From Cladobotryum mycophilum (Eukaryota > Ascomycota > Sordariomycetes > Hypocreales > Hypocreaceae): a stretch of 64,000 bases of DNA. The notes beneath the pieces were generated by a model that ran no database searches, was not told where the DNA came from, and saw only the letters and a program-made list of their open reading frames with translations. How positions within the stretch are numbered: position 1 is the first letter of the stretch; every line of letters begins with the position of its first letter. The stretch covers positions 4,712,001 to 4,776,000 of the forward strand of contig CM071591.1 of assembly GCA_036429605.1 (NCBI GenBank), given 5' to 3'. This document shows, piece after piece, positions 43,525 to 55,111 of the stretch. A program made the position numbers and the translations under genes.

Positions 43525-45823
43525 TTACCCTTCAAGATAGGGCGAACTTGAGAACTTGTGGTCGCAAAAAGGGCATTGGTAGTCAGAGAATTCGTGGATC
43601 AACCGGTGCTTGGTAATCTGCTTCTTCTCCTTTTCCTTTCCCTTCTTCTTCTCCTTCATGAATCTCTTGCCAGTTTTTGATCGGAGACCTCCTTTAACTG
43701 GACGGTAGTACAGAACACTGGGAGGGTGTGGCTTTCCATCGCTACATTGATTGTTAGATGGAAAGAGAGCTCAATTTAACAGTAATGAGATACTTGCGAC
43801 TTGGGAAGACATGGCGTAGGAGGTGCTGGGACACTGTCATCGTCACCCGGGATTATGGCAGGCTCCGCAAGCGTGCTCAGTCTGTCTGCTGCAGGCTCTG
43901 GATCTCTCCCCTGTTTTTTCTCATATTCCAACACACGAGCAGCCTCCTCTTCCTCGGCTGTAAGTCTTGCGGCCCCAGTTAACTTTGCAATCTCAGCCCT
44001 TGCGACCTCACGACGAGCATTCTCACGCTGGTCGTCAACCCATGTTGGTGGTGAGGCGGATGAGTGCTCTGCATCGCCTGTATGTATAAGCTGCGGGCAT
44101 GATGAAATATGTTATTTTCGGCAAAGGAACCCACGGGATTGTACCGTTGATGGGGTCTTGAGAATTTTATTCTTCAATTTTCTCAGGGCCTTGGAAGCAA
44201 GACGTTCCATGGTACCAATATGCCGGATGATGCTGACATCAGATTCTCCAAGCCCGGGCACCGTGGGGATGAAGGCTTCATTATGCAAGCAGAAAATGTC
44301 GATATCTTCGATGGTACGATGGCCTATTAGAATATCCGTCTTCAGACCATCCAACACATAAAACTCGACATCAATCGCCTCACATCGTGGAAGAAAGCCC
44401 CGGGCATCACTCATACTTCCCACAGCAAAGGGAGCCCTTATAACTCCAGATGTACAGCCGACACTGCCATCAGCGAATTCGACTAGCTCGTATGCTGGTT
44501 CAATCTTGAATCCTCCAAATCGAACAAAGTCACGACTCGCAAAGTCTAGGTCGGATCCAGTGTCGACAGTAGCACATCCCACGAACGTTTCCAGGCGGCA
44601 TATAATATGTCGCCTAGGTCGCTCAGGTCTTTCTCCTTGAAACGTTTGCTTTTGTGAATAGTTCCTTTCATCAGACGATTTGTGTGTTTTGTCAATGTCT
44701 CGGTTTGGTGTAGAAACTCCATACCCATGATGACAGACACCGTCAGAGAAGAGAAGACGTGGAAGATACATTCGAGACCCGAGGCATCTGAAAGATTTCC
44801 TGCAACAAAGCTGCAGGGCGCAGATATCTGACCGATAGATTCAACCGTTTTCCCATTGGCAAGCGAGAAATGTCTCTGTTCCCGATCGGATTCCTGAATT
44901 TCCAGACCCAGGCGGTTCACCATCTCCAGCGATATGATGTTTTGGTCCGATCCGCTGTCAGGGTGGCTCATAACTGCGACTGCATATTTGCCACGACCAA
45001 TTATAATAGGAAGCACAGTTCGCTTTCGCTTTTTCCTCGTACGAGGTTTTGGAGATGGAAGGCTCTTAACGGAATTTGTGAGTTCAGTATGGGAGAGTCT
45101 CTCCGAGGTGATGGCTGTGAAGTGGGGATCCCATGGTATCCTCTTCAGCGAAACAGTTCATTAGCCGTATGCCGACGGTTGAGCTTTGGTACAATAGTAT
45201 ACAAGCCGCTATTAGGAAAAGAATCTCACATCAGCTGAGTCCATATGTGATGCTGCTTCGGTAATTCGGTCTGATGCCAGATCGTGTTGGAACGCGACGA
45301 GCTGTAGTGATTCTACCAAAAGATAGCAATCCTCTATATCGATAGTATAAGTGGTACAATGATTATGATTCTGGTATTATGGGCTGATGGCTAAATGCGA
45401 AGAAAGAATATGACTGTGGGAGCCTCTCAGGGAGATTAGGGCTCTGATTTTCATCATTGCATAGCAAAATTGAGGCACACACAGGCTCTTCGAGTCGTTC
45501 GGCTCTTTTTTCTACCAATCAAACATCTACACGTGGTGAGGCAACCCTCTCCGATTCTGCCTTGTCGCATACCTCCTCTGGCCACGTAGTTCGCCATTTT
45601 ACTCTCGGGGCATGCCGGTTGTCGAATCGACAGTCTTCAAAAGATAACACTGGAGTCAAAATATGAATCTCTACAAAAGACTAAATCATGCATATATATC
45701 ACTGATCTCTTCCCCCGCTAAGAGCTCAGCTACGAGCCACTGTTACATATAATTCACCGACGCGATGAGTAACTCAAATAGGGTATCCTGTATTGATAGC
45801 TTGCCATCTCTTGCAGAATTCAT
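43525..45823 (-). CDS. Multi-exon protein with two retropepsin-like domains (5' end unresolved)
   Basis: Exons read: 45758-45823, 45573-45680, 45230-45370, 44145-45142, 43794-44090 and 43525-43731. Nearly all introns (54-202 bp) are phase 0. An open frame continues upstream to 45889, so the true start may be further 5'. Two aspartic-protease half-sites lie in tandem: HPDSGSDQNIISLEMVNRLGL with the downstream LANGKTVESIG and VIMGMEFL, and CATVDTGSDLDFASRDFV with EFADGSVGCTSG and DILIGHRTIEDI. A charged helix (ENARREVARAEIAKLTG) follows, then a basic C-terminus with a CPFC pair. Between the two domains (about 44640-44700) the frame shifts by one base; a 1-base deficit or an 89-bp intron with donor GTATGG would explain it. 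Probably a domesticated retroelement-type protease gene. Confidence 0.62.
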
Positions 45824-48777
45824 TACAAGCGATGGAGGCAAAACCTTGGCAATCTTCAAGCGATTCAGTTGCTTGGCCGCAATAAATCTTCACTAGCTAC
45901 GAAGCGAGTTAGCAGAGCTGGAAGTCAGACTTGAAGCCTTTGACTGGAATGATCGAGAAAGTAGAGTCAGGCCTACGAGCTTCGTGGGCTCCGATCGCAT
46001 GAGACTGGTATTGTAACTAAGAGCGGCATTGAGAGAATGCAGTGTCAACATATTGACGAATGCCAAGATGGTGGAGGTGTTTGGGGCTACTGCAGCGTGA
46101 GTGATAGAACGAGGGTGGCCTTGATCCTGCTGCTAACGAATAGTACATATGCTATTGTAATGGTGGTGTTTGTTATTGGAAATCCCAGGAATTCAATGTT
46201 TGCAAAGAATCCTTACCTCTCGCAACCGTTCGATCGGATTGTCCACTCGCTGGGGTTGTGGATAGCGGCCCAACGCCAGGACACTTTGTGACTCCGTGAT
46301 GATCCAAGATGTCGACAAAACGACAAATATAGACCATGGTTAATTGACGATTTTACTTAATATGACTCATCCACGACTTCCAAGCGGTCTGGCACAGCCC
46401 TTTCATTGATCATTCCTCTATCGACAATAGCCTCGTTCCTTGAGACAGTGATCGACCATCATGTGATGACGAGGAATCAGGGGCTTACCTTGAGCAAATC
46501 CTTCTATTTATATTGAGTACAGGAAATTCCTTTATGTTTGCCGAAAAAGATTTAAACTTGATCTCTATCAGTAAAGTACGACAAGCAATATGGGCTGTTC
46601 AATGCATTCAACTACCAAAAGCATGAAACAAGCACGTTCGACATGATCTTACTACCATATCTTCAACTAGTCTGAATCGATGGATCATGCCGAGAAACAG
46701 GAATATTGGGTTTTTCAAAACGGAACTGGAATGTAAATTGATGCAGACTAGTAACAAAATAATATTCGCCGGCCGAACGCAGCCATTTTAATTCTGTAGG
46801 GTAGGTGGTTTTATTAACTTGACGAAGCATCACTCCGTGCGATTTCTACCAAATCTATAGCATCCATAGATTCATCATACAATCTAGATAGCACCTAACC
46901 CATTAAGCTTGTTTATCCTAGGCCCGATGGTATCGGTCAAATTGTACATCTACGAGTGTCGCAAAGCTGTATATGCAGAGTCAGGGTAGAAGATCCATGG
47001 ATGCCTTCTATTACATATGGATGTCTGCTGCAAGCCGTTTTCTGATTTAGCACTATGCCTGCAATTTATGGTGCTGTAAATCTCTTGGATCTAGCACCAT
47101 TTTTTCTCTTTTAGAAATGGCCAGGCTAAACAAGCCTAGCCTGGGCGGGCAAGACGTGGATCTGTTGCCATCGAAATGTTGCCAAAGACAATATGCACCT
47201 TTATTCCATCATTTGATGGGGCTCCATACTGCTTGCTTATCAAAAGAGCACCTTAACAGATTGCTTGGCCGTATCCCCACCTCGGGAGCTGTCGACGCCC
47301 CGATTCTGAGAGCGCAGTGGGGATGGTGCGAACAAAAGGGCCGTAACATTCATTTATTGGAGGCAATTTAGACGAATGCACCGCTGAACTGCACAGTGAG
47401 AGGCCCGAGAGCTCAGACAAAGCAATTCTAGAGCGACTGCCCATCGAAACGAAGAGGGGCATGCTAACGTCTAACACAGCGCAAAGTAGATCTTTCTAGG
47501 GATATAAATGTTGCTATATATATGTATTCACGTATTGCCCCCAAGTTACATACCGCATCAAACAGGGTGACATCCCACGATTCCGGTAGTATATCAGCGT
47601 GTCTGGGTCATCAAATATCACACACAGCATGGAAAGATGATTCTCAAATATCCAAGGTGATCTGGAGACGAGACGAGACGGCGGGGAAATCCGCGGATAG
47701 CTTCAGTGTCTAAATCACGTAGCGCCGGCACGTAAGATTAAATGTCTTGCAGTAGCGCAGATCCGATGTTCGTCCGCATGCTCAGCCCTGGCCCTGTCGT
47801 GTTCAATATTGTCTTGGTGTACATAAGGGAGATGACTGAGTTTTGAAGGAGCCTGAAACATGAGAAACCATCTGGATCTTTTATGAGACTTGTATGTGAG
47901 GGTGAGTTCTCCCTGAAGACTCGAGAGGAAAGAAGGGAGGAATTCACTAAACGGCTTCTGAGGTGGTGGCTTCTCTTGCTCTTGTTAGGGGATCCATGTC
48001 GACAATCAAGCCGCTCAGACGGGACCTGCATAAGCCTTTTCGTCATGATCACCAACGAATGAAACGGCCTCATCAGACAGTGTGAAATCATGGAGCCACA
48101 GTTCATCTCAGGCACGGACTGCATAGCTCCCGATGCCAAATCTTCCGGTGCCCTCCAGGTCTTGTAGTCTCGGCTCTGCCCTCCGTTCAGGCGAAGTCAT
48201 TCCAAGACAAACCACCAACTCTCCCTCTATTCTGGAAGCAGTAAGGCTTTATCAAGCCAACGAAAAGGAGAGTCCATGAGAAAAAAATACTTTTGCCCAT
48301 CTTAATCAGGGACGGATGGAAGAGCACGCCGGGGGAATGTCTCACATTGGCCTTGTCGAATTTCTTACAGGCCCGAATTCTCCTGTCTGCTCGGTCACAG
48401 TGGCGCGTGTCAATCCGTATTGTACGTATGTAGGTGGTAGTAGTAATTAGATGAGGGAGGGAGAAACTTGACGGACTCGAAAGGTTTCGTAGCAACTTAC
48501 ACTATTCATCATCATCCAAAGCTTCACGTCGCTCTTTACGCCTCTTATCGCCCCCTCTACCTTTCATTTTTACATCATCGTTTTAATAGACAATACGACT
48601 GTGAAGAGCGCAGGCCGCACTGAACTTGCATCACTAGCAAAAAACGTCCAGCACTTACACCCAACAAGCAATACCGTTGATCGGATTGCCTTTTCACTTA
48701 TTCGGTTTATCACTTTTAGCTTCGAACTCCTATGCAGTTGCAACTGTCCTAACGTCAACGAACTCCCGGTTGCCAGT
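45824..48777. other. Long, AT-rich intergenic region
   Basis: The left end (to about 46.3 kb) may hold further 5' exons of the retropepsin-like gene. The rest shows no coding character; short frames near 47.1, 47.7-48.1 and 48.2-48.5 kb were not accepted. The right end is the promoter and leader of the ABC transporter. Confidence 0.45.
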
Positions 48778-51700
48778 ATGGCCTCACCCTATGCACACAG
48801 AGGGTCTGTTTCGGCTCTCTCGGCCGATCCGTTCCAAGATGGGGCGAGCAACGATGGCTCTACCTTTGTCGATGATACTGGTGCTTCGAGCTCGGTAATA
48901 GAGCTGAAAACCATAGAAAGGGAACCAGTAAACGAGCCCGCCCCAGGTTCCAAATACAAACCTCCCAAATCGAAGAAAGCGGACAAGTCTGTGGAGGAAG
49001 ACCCCGAGGAACCCTTTCGACAGCTGCCCCCGCACGAAGCAGACATTCTCAAGCGCCAGGTACTGACCCCCAAGATCGACCATGGTATTGGCGTTTTGTA
49101 TCGTTATGCGTCCCGAGGCGATATCCTCATTATCCTCCTGTCGACGGTTTGCGCCATCGCCAGCGGCGCAGCGCTCCCTCTCATGACTCTCGTTTTCGGC
49201 GGCCTGCAAGAGATCTTTTCAAAATACACGGTAGGATTGATAACCAAATCGGAGCTCAGCGGCCAGCTGGGTCACTACGTCCTCTACTTTGTATACCTTG
49301 CCCTGGGACAGTTTGCCGTTACCTACGTGGCGACCGTGGGTTTCATCTACACGGGCGAGAACATCAGCGCCAAAATTCGCCAGCACTACCTCGAGAGCTG
49401 CATGAAGCAGAATATTGGCTTCTTCGACAAGATTGGAGCTGGTGAGATTGTCACTCGCATCACAGCAGATACCAACCTTATCCAGGACGGTATCTCTGAA
49501 AAGGTCGCACTTACCCTTACGTCCATCTCATCCCTGATTACGTCATTCGTCATCGCCTTTGCCAACCACTGGAAGCTGTCCCTGATTCTGTCCAGCGTCT
49601 TGCTGGGCATCGTCCTCAACGGCGGCCTTTTCTCAGGCTACATGATGAAGAACAGCAAGCTATCGCTCGAGTCACAGGCTGCGAGCGGTACACTCGCCGA
49701 CGAGGTGCTTGGCTCTATCCGTAGCGCCGTCGCCTTTGGAACCCAGGAACGCCTGATCCGACAATACGACAAGCACCTTGCCAAGACTGAGTTCTATGGA
49801 TTCAGGTCCAAGGCTTCTATCGGAATCATGATTGGCGGCATGATGATGCTCCTATACCTCAGCTACGCGTTGGCCTTTTGGCAAGGCGCCGTCTTTCTCC
49901 TACGAGGCGATATTTCTTTGAAGCACGTGCTTATTGTCATGATGAATATCATTATGGGCTCTTTTAGCGTGGGTAACATTTCACCAAACTTCCAGGCCTT
50001 TAACAGCGCTATTGGTGCAGCAGCAAAGATCTTCGATACCATCGATCGTGTCTCGCCCATTGATCCGTCGCTTAGGGGAGGTGATATGATCGAAGACCTC
50101 CAGGGCCACATTGAATTGGAGAATATCAAGCACATTTATCCGTCCCGACCAGGCGTCGTTGTTATGAATGGCGTGAGTCTGAATATTCCCGCGGGAAAGA
50201 CGACGGCTCTTGTCGGCGCCTCCGGTTCGGGTAAAAGTACGATTGTCGGTCTGCTCGAGCGCTTCTATAACCCCGTGGAGGGAACCGTCTACCTGGACGG
50301 TCGCGACATTACGACTCTTAACCTTCGATGGCTTCGTAGCCAGATGGCCCTCGTAGGCCAGGAGCCAACCCTGTTCCGAACGAGCATTTTTAACAATATC
50401 CGTCACGGCCTGGTAGGTAGCAGATACGAATATGCTGGCGAAGAGTATCAGCGAGATCTCATTATGACCGCTGCGAAAAAGGCCAATGCCCACGACTTCA
50501 TCTCAGATCTTCCTGAAGGCTATGACACCAGCGTCGGTGATAGGGGATTTCTCCTCTCCGGTGGTCAGAAGCAGCGAATTGCCATTGCGCGTGCCATTGT
50601 TAGCGATCCTAAAAGTGAGTAGCCCTAAATTCTCATCTAGATAGATAGCATCATTGTATCTGATATTCTGACGTTTGCCGCAGTTCTTCTTCTTGACGAA
50701 GCCACTTCTGCGCTTGATACTAAATCCGAGGGTATTGTCCAACAGGCCCTGGAAGCTGCCTCCCGAGGCCGCACTACCATCACCATTGCCCACCGTCTCT
50801 CAACCATCAAGGATGCCCACAACATTGTCGTCATGTCCGCCGGTCGTATTGTCGAGCAGGGAACCCACGCGGAGTTGCTCGAGAACAAGTCCATGTACTA
50901 CGATCTCGTGTCCTCCCAGAGTTTCAAATCCGGCAACGAGTTGACGGAAGAGGAGCAGGATGCCATTGACGAACAGCAGAATCGGCTCATCATCAGAAAA
51001 TCGTTGGCATTGCTGGGCAAGACTACCGTCCAAGAGGTTGACGACGACCACATACTCGAGAAGACACAAGTCTCCACTGCCGCCGATATTCTTGCGATTC
51101 AGAAACATACGCAAGAGGATAGGACAAAGTACAGCATCTGGGAGCTCATTCTGTTCATCGCGTCGTTTAATCGCACCGAGTGGAAGCGTATGCTTGTGGG
51201 ACTCTTCTTCTCCGTCGTCTGCGGTCTCGGGAACCCGTTCTCGGCCATCATGTTTGCCAAAGAGCTCTTTGTTCTGACTTCTGCTTTGATCCCCAACGCC
51301 GACCTCGAGGAAGTCCGCAGCAAGGCTTATTTCTGGGCCACCATGTTCATTGTGCTGGCAATGGTTCAGCTGGTCGGCTACAGTGGCCAGGGTGTCACCT
51401 TTGCCTCTTGCTCCGAGCATCTTGTCCATCGTCTCCGCTACCACGCCTTTAGAAGCATGCTTCGCCAGGACATATCCTTCTTCGACAAGGAAGAGAATAC
51501 TGCCGGTGCGCTGACGGCGTTTCTATCCACCGAGACGAACCATATTGCCGGCCTCAGTGGCGCCAATCTTGGTACCATTCTCTTGACCCTGTCCACCCTT
51601 ACTTCTTCCATTATTGTATCGCTCATCGTAGGATGGAAGCTGGCATTGGTTTGCACAGCGACGGTTCCGGTTCTTCTGGGGTGCGGTTTCTTCCGCTTCC

Positions 51701-52917
51701 ACCTTCTTTCACATTTCCAAAATCGAGCAAAGGCTGCGTATACGGCATCGGCGGCGTATGCCTCGGAGGCGCTGTCGGCTATTCGAACGGTTGCGTCTCT
51801 GACCCGCGAGCGTGAGATTTTGGACCAGTACAAGGCCTCGGTAGCTGAGCAGCAGCGAAAGAGCTTTATTTCGGTCTTGCAATCGAGTGCCGTGTACGGC
51901 GCATCGCAAGGCGCGGGGTTCCTAGTCTTTGGTCTCGCTTTTTGGTACGGCGGAATGCTTTTGGCCACGGGAGAGTATAACATGTATCAGTTCTTTGTCT
52001 GCTTCATGGCCATTGTCAATGGCTCGAACGCTGCAGGTACCATCTTCTCCCTGGCACCAGACATGGGTAAAGCCCACAGTGCTGCTACCGAGCTCAAGAA
52101 GCTATCCGACCGTAAGCCAGCAATTGACACCTGGTCCAATGGAGGGGAGCGCCTTGGAAAGTCTCACATCCAGGGGACGGTCGAATTCCGCGACGTCCAC
52201 TTCCGATACCCTACACGTCTGGAGCAGCCCATCCTCCGAGGCCTCAATCTGTCTGTAACGCCCGGCCAATACGTAGCTTTGGTCGGCGCGTCGGGCTGCG
52301 GAAAGAGTACGACCATCTCATTGCTTGAGCGTTTCTACGATCCCATTTCCGGTGGTATCTACGTGGATGGTAAGGACATTAGTACCCTGAACATCAACGA
52401 GTACAGGTCCGTTATTGCCCTCGTCAGCCAAGAACCGACGCTGTACCAGGGAACGATTAGGGAGAATATCCTCCTTGGTACCTCTGAAGGCGAAGTGACC
52501 GAAGACGAGCTCGAGCATGCCTGCAAGGAAGCTAACATTTACGATTTTATCATCTCACTTCCCGATGGGTTTAATACGATAGTAGGAAGCAAGGGAGGTC
52601 TGCTGTCCGGTGGCCAGAAGCAGCGCATTGCCATTGCCCGCGCCCTAATTCGAAACCCCAAGATCCTGCTCCTGGACGAGGCCACATCGGCGCTTGATAC
52701 AGAGTCCGAACACATTGTGCAGGCAGCGCTCGACAAGGCAGCCAAGGGCCGAACAACCATTGCTGTCGCCCACCGTCTCAGCACTATCCAGAAGGCTGAC
52801 ATTATCTATGTCTTTGATCAGGGCCGGGTTGTAGAGTCTGGATCTCACTCGGAGCTGATGAGGAAGAACGGTCGTTACGCCGAACTGGTCAAGTTGCAAA
52901 CCCTCAACCACGAATAA
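48778..52917 (+). CDS. Full-size ABC exporter, ABCB/MDR type
   Basis: Two exons (48778-50614 and 50684-52917, 69-bp intron GTGAGT...CGCAG, splitting the Walker B region of the first half) give 1356 residues in the order TMD1-NBD1-TMD2-NBD2, the usual P-glycoprotein-like length. NBD1 has Walker A GASGSGKST (about 478), signature LSGGQKQRIAIARA (about 592) and Walker B ILLLDEATSALD. NBD2 has GASGCGKSTT (about 1146), LLSGGQKQR (about 1251) and ILLLDEATSALD (about 1273), each followed by an H-loop AHRLST. All catalytic residues are intact in both halves. The N-terminus is cytosolic and charged. The start is the ATG at 48778; the frame extends upstream only from a GTG. Likely drug or metabolite efflux at the plasma membrane. 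Confidence 0.95.
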
Positions 52918-53704
52918 ACGAATAATCAATACGAAGAAATTTCATGAAAAGAGAAGAAGAAAAGATTGAAGAACAAGAATTACACGTCGGTATAATTTTA
53001 TTTTATTTTTTGCATTACACACATCCATTAACACATCTGATGACATTGGTCACTTGCGGGTTTTGCTTTTTGTCACACCGTCGTGTTTTTTTCTTATCCC
53101 TTTGCATTAGAAACCCCGAGCCTGGTATTTTATTATCTGGAGGACTGGAGTATCCTTACCATGGGTCATTTCAATATTGATGGAGCATCTCTTTGTTTGT
53201 CATTGTGTATGTCTTATCGCGGAGTCTTTAATAGATGAGAACGGGCGAGCATGTACTTATCCAGGACCATTGTGCGAGACTGGGATAGACGATTGAGAGT
53301 GGTGATCGTGAGCCAGTTGGGCTGTTCTATGTTACATATATTTAGTTATAGCGTTATAATCTACTTTGTCAGTTTGCGAATCTCGGTCTCGGTGAGGTTC
53401 TACGTGATCTTGATGATTCTACACTTTGCCCGCTGTGGGGAAGAACATCTGTCGTATGGCTCAGGCAAGTCTTGGGAGTGCCGATACAGGCATCGCGTGA
53501 TTGAGGTGAACATGATAAGGAATCAGGATCGAGTTAATGCTTGATTCTTTTGGCACATTGGAACAAATGTGATGACTTGACTGGCTTTCATTCTGTGCCT
53601 GGGTCGGTATGAAACGACAAACTATGGTAGTGTCTATTAATCTACATGCGAACAATGCCAATCTTTCTGATATATTCATTCACCCACTCGCAACATGTAC
53701 AGCT
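52918..53704. other. Convergent intergenic region
   Basis: 3' flanks of the ABC transporter and the ankyrin gene; no supported gene. Confidence 0.5.
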
Positions 53705-55111
53705 TCATCTTGGGATTCCATTGGGTCCAAAGAGGCCCGCTAAAGGCGGCAACCTTAGGCCACTCTCTGGGCGGTAAGCATTTCCCCTAGGATGACTTCG
53801 AATTAACCTTGCCACAGCATCTTGCCCTGTATTCACTGCATGGCTCAACGCAGTGAGACCAGAGGCGTCAACGGAGTCGAGATCAATCCTGCTGTCGGCA
53901 AGAAGGATGCGCACGATCTCCGTGCCATCATCATCCCAGTACTTTTTTCCTTCGAGAACGGTCTGGGACATGAGGCCATGGCCGGACTCATCCTTGATGT
54001 GGAGATCGACTCTTGGGTCTGCCAGCAGCACCTTGAGAGCCTCGGGGCGTGCATAGGCAGCGGCGTAGCCCAGAGCCGTAAGCCCTTCCCTGCATTGTAT
54101 GTTTGGGTCGACTCTGGGATCGGCCAGTAGGATCTTGATGATCTCTGGGAAGCCAGCTGTTGCGGCTCTCATCAACGGTGTTTTACGACCGTATTGGCAT
54201 TGGGCGTTGGGGTTCACTCGCGGATTTTGCAGCAGCCAGCGGACCATCTCTCTTCGGTCATGGTTCGCGGCCAGATTGAGCGGCGTCCAAGGCCCGGCGT
54301 CCGGGTCGATGGAAGGGAATATGAGGAGCAGCCACCTAGCCAGATCCATGTGGCCCATCTTGGTGGCATAGTGGAAGGGTGACAGGTCCGTGTTGGACTG
54401 GCTGTTGGAGTCGGCGCCCTTTGCTATCAGGAACTTGACTACCCAGATGTGTCCCTTCTCGGCAGCGTAGCTCAGAGGGGTTCGGCCTTGGATGCAAGGG
54501 TCGTCGAGGTTCACAACACGGCCGTTTTCAAGGAGCTTGGTCAAGATCTCTGCATCGCCTCTCTCTGCAGCGTAGCTCAATGCTGACCTGCCGTGGAGAT
54601 TTGTCATTTCTGCGTCGACTGCCGAGCAGTCGAGCAACATGGTGGTTGTTGTCAAGTTGCCTGCCTCGATGGCAGACATCAGTGGAGTTGCATAGTTGGG
54701 ACCTGGATAGTTCATGTTGGCGTTTTTCTGGCTGAGATACAGTCTCACCAGTTCCTCATGACCCTTGGCAGCTGCGATGGCAAGGGGTGACTTGGGGCCG
54801 AAGACTCCATCTTCCAACGTAGCCTCGCCCTGGGATTGCTCGAGGGATGCCCCCTGATCGAGCAGGTTCTTGGCCGTTCCCGCGTTGCCACGATGGCTTG
54901 CCCAGAAGAGTGCCGAGCCGTCCTTTTCCCTGACGTTTTGTTGGTAGAGTATGGGGTTGACGATGGAGTGAAACGTGCGGGACGTCTGAGAGAGCGCGGC
55001 TAGAGACTTTGTATCGCCGCCATTTACCGTCTGCTCTAATACCATGCCGATAATCTCGTTGGGGAGGCGAACGGCCATGTTGCTGTTGTTGTTATTGTCT
55101 GGACCACTCAT
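53705..55111 (-). CDS. F-box-like ankyrin-repeat protein
   Basis: Single exon, 468 residues. The ATG at 55111 is used because the frame upstream begins only with GTG. After an Asn-rich leader, AVRLPNEIIGMVLEQ to ILYQQNV (about 12-60) looks like a degenerate F-box. From about residue 65 to 460 about a dozen ankyrin repeats follow, recognisable by GxTPLSYAAEKGH, DLSPFHYATKMGH, KTPLMRAATAGF and similar. Such fungal proteins serve as substrate receptors for SCF-type ubiquitin ligases or as generic interaction scaffolds; partners cannot be inferred. The repeat hairpins here carry DPRVDxN-type loops (ADPRVDPNIQCREGLTALG), giving a uniform, recently homogenised look. A TATAAA on the minus strand at 55326-55331 lies about 215 bp upstream. 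Confidence 0.86.
   Translation of the reverse strand: MSGPDNNNNSNMAVRLPNEIIGMVLEQTVNGGDTKSLAALSQTSRTFHSIVNPILYQQNVREKDGSALFWASHRGNAGTAKNLLDQGASLEQSQGEATLEDGVFGPKSPLAIAAAKGHEELVRLYLSQKNANMNYPGPNYATPLMSAIEAGNLTTTTMLLDCSAVDAEMTNLHGRSALSYAAERGDAEILTKLLENGRVVNLDDPCIQGRTPLSYAAEKGHIWVVKFLIAKGADSNSQSNTDLSPFHYATKMGHMDLARWLLLIFPSIDPDAGPWTPLNLAANHDRREMVRWLLQNPRVNPNAQCQYGRKTPLMRAATAGFPEIIKILLADPRVDPNIQCREGLTALGYAAAYARPEALKVLLADPRVDLHIKDESGHGLMSQTVLEGKKYWDDDGTEIVRILLADSRIDLDSVDASGLTALSHAVNTGQDAVARLIRSHPRGNAYRPESGLRLPPLAGLFGPNGIPR

Noticed and set aside
47738..48495. Minus-strand frames upstream of the ABC transporter
   Set aside because: No motif or splice pattern, and composition suggests non-coding promoter DNA.
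53251..53544. 97-codon plus-strand frame after the ABC gene
   Set aside because: AT-rich 3' flank with no protein features; likely untranslated.
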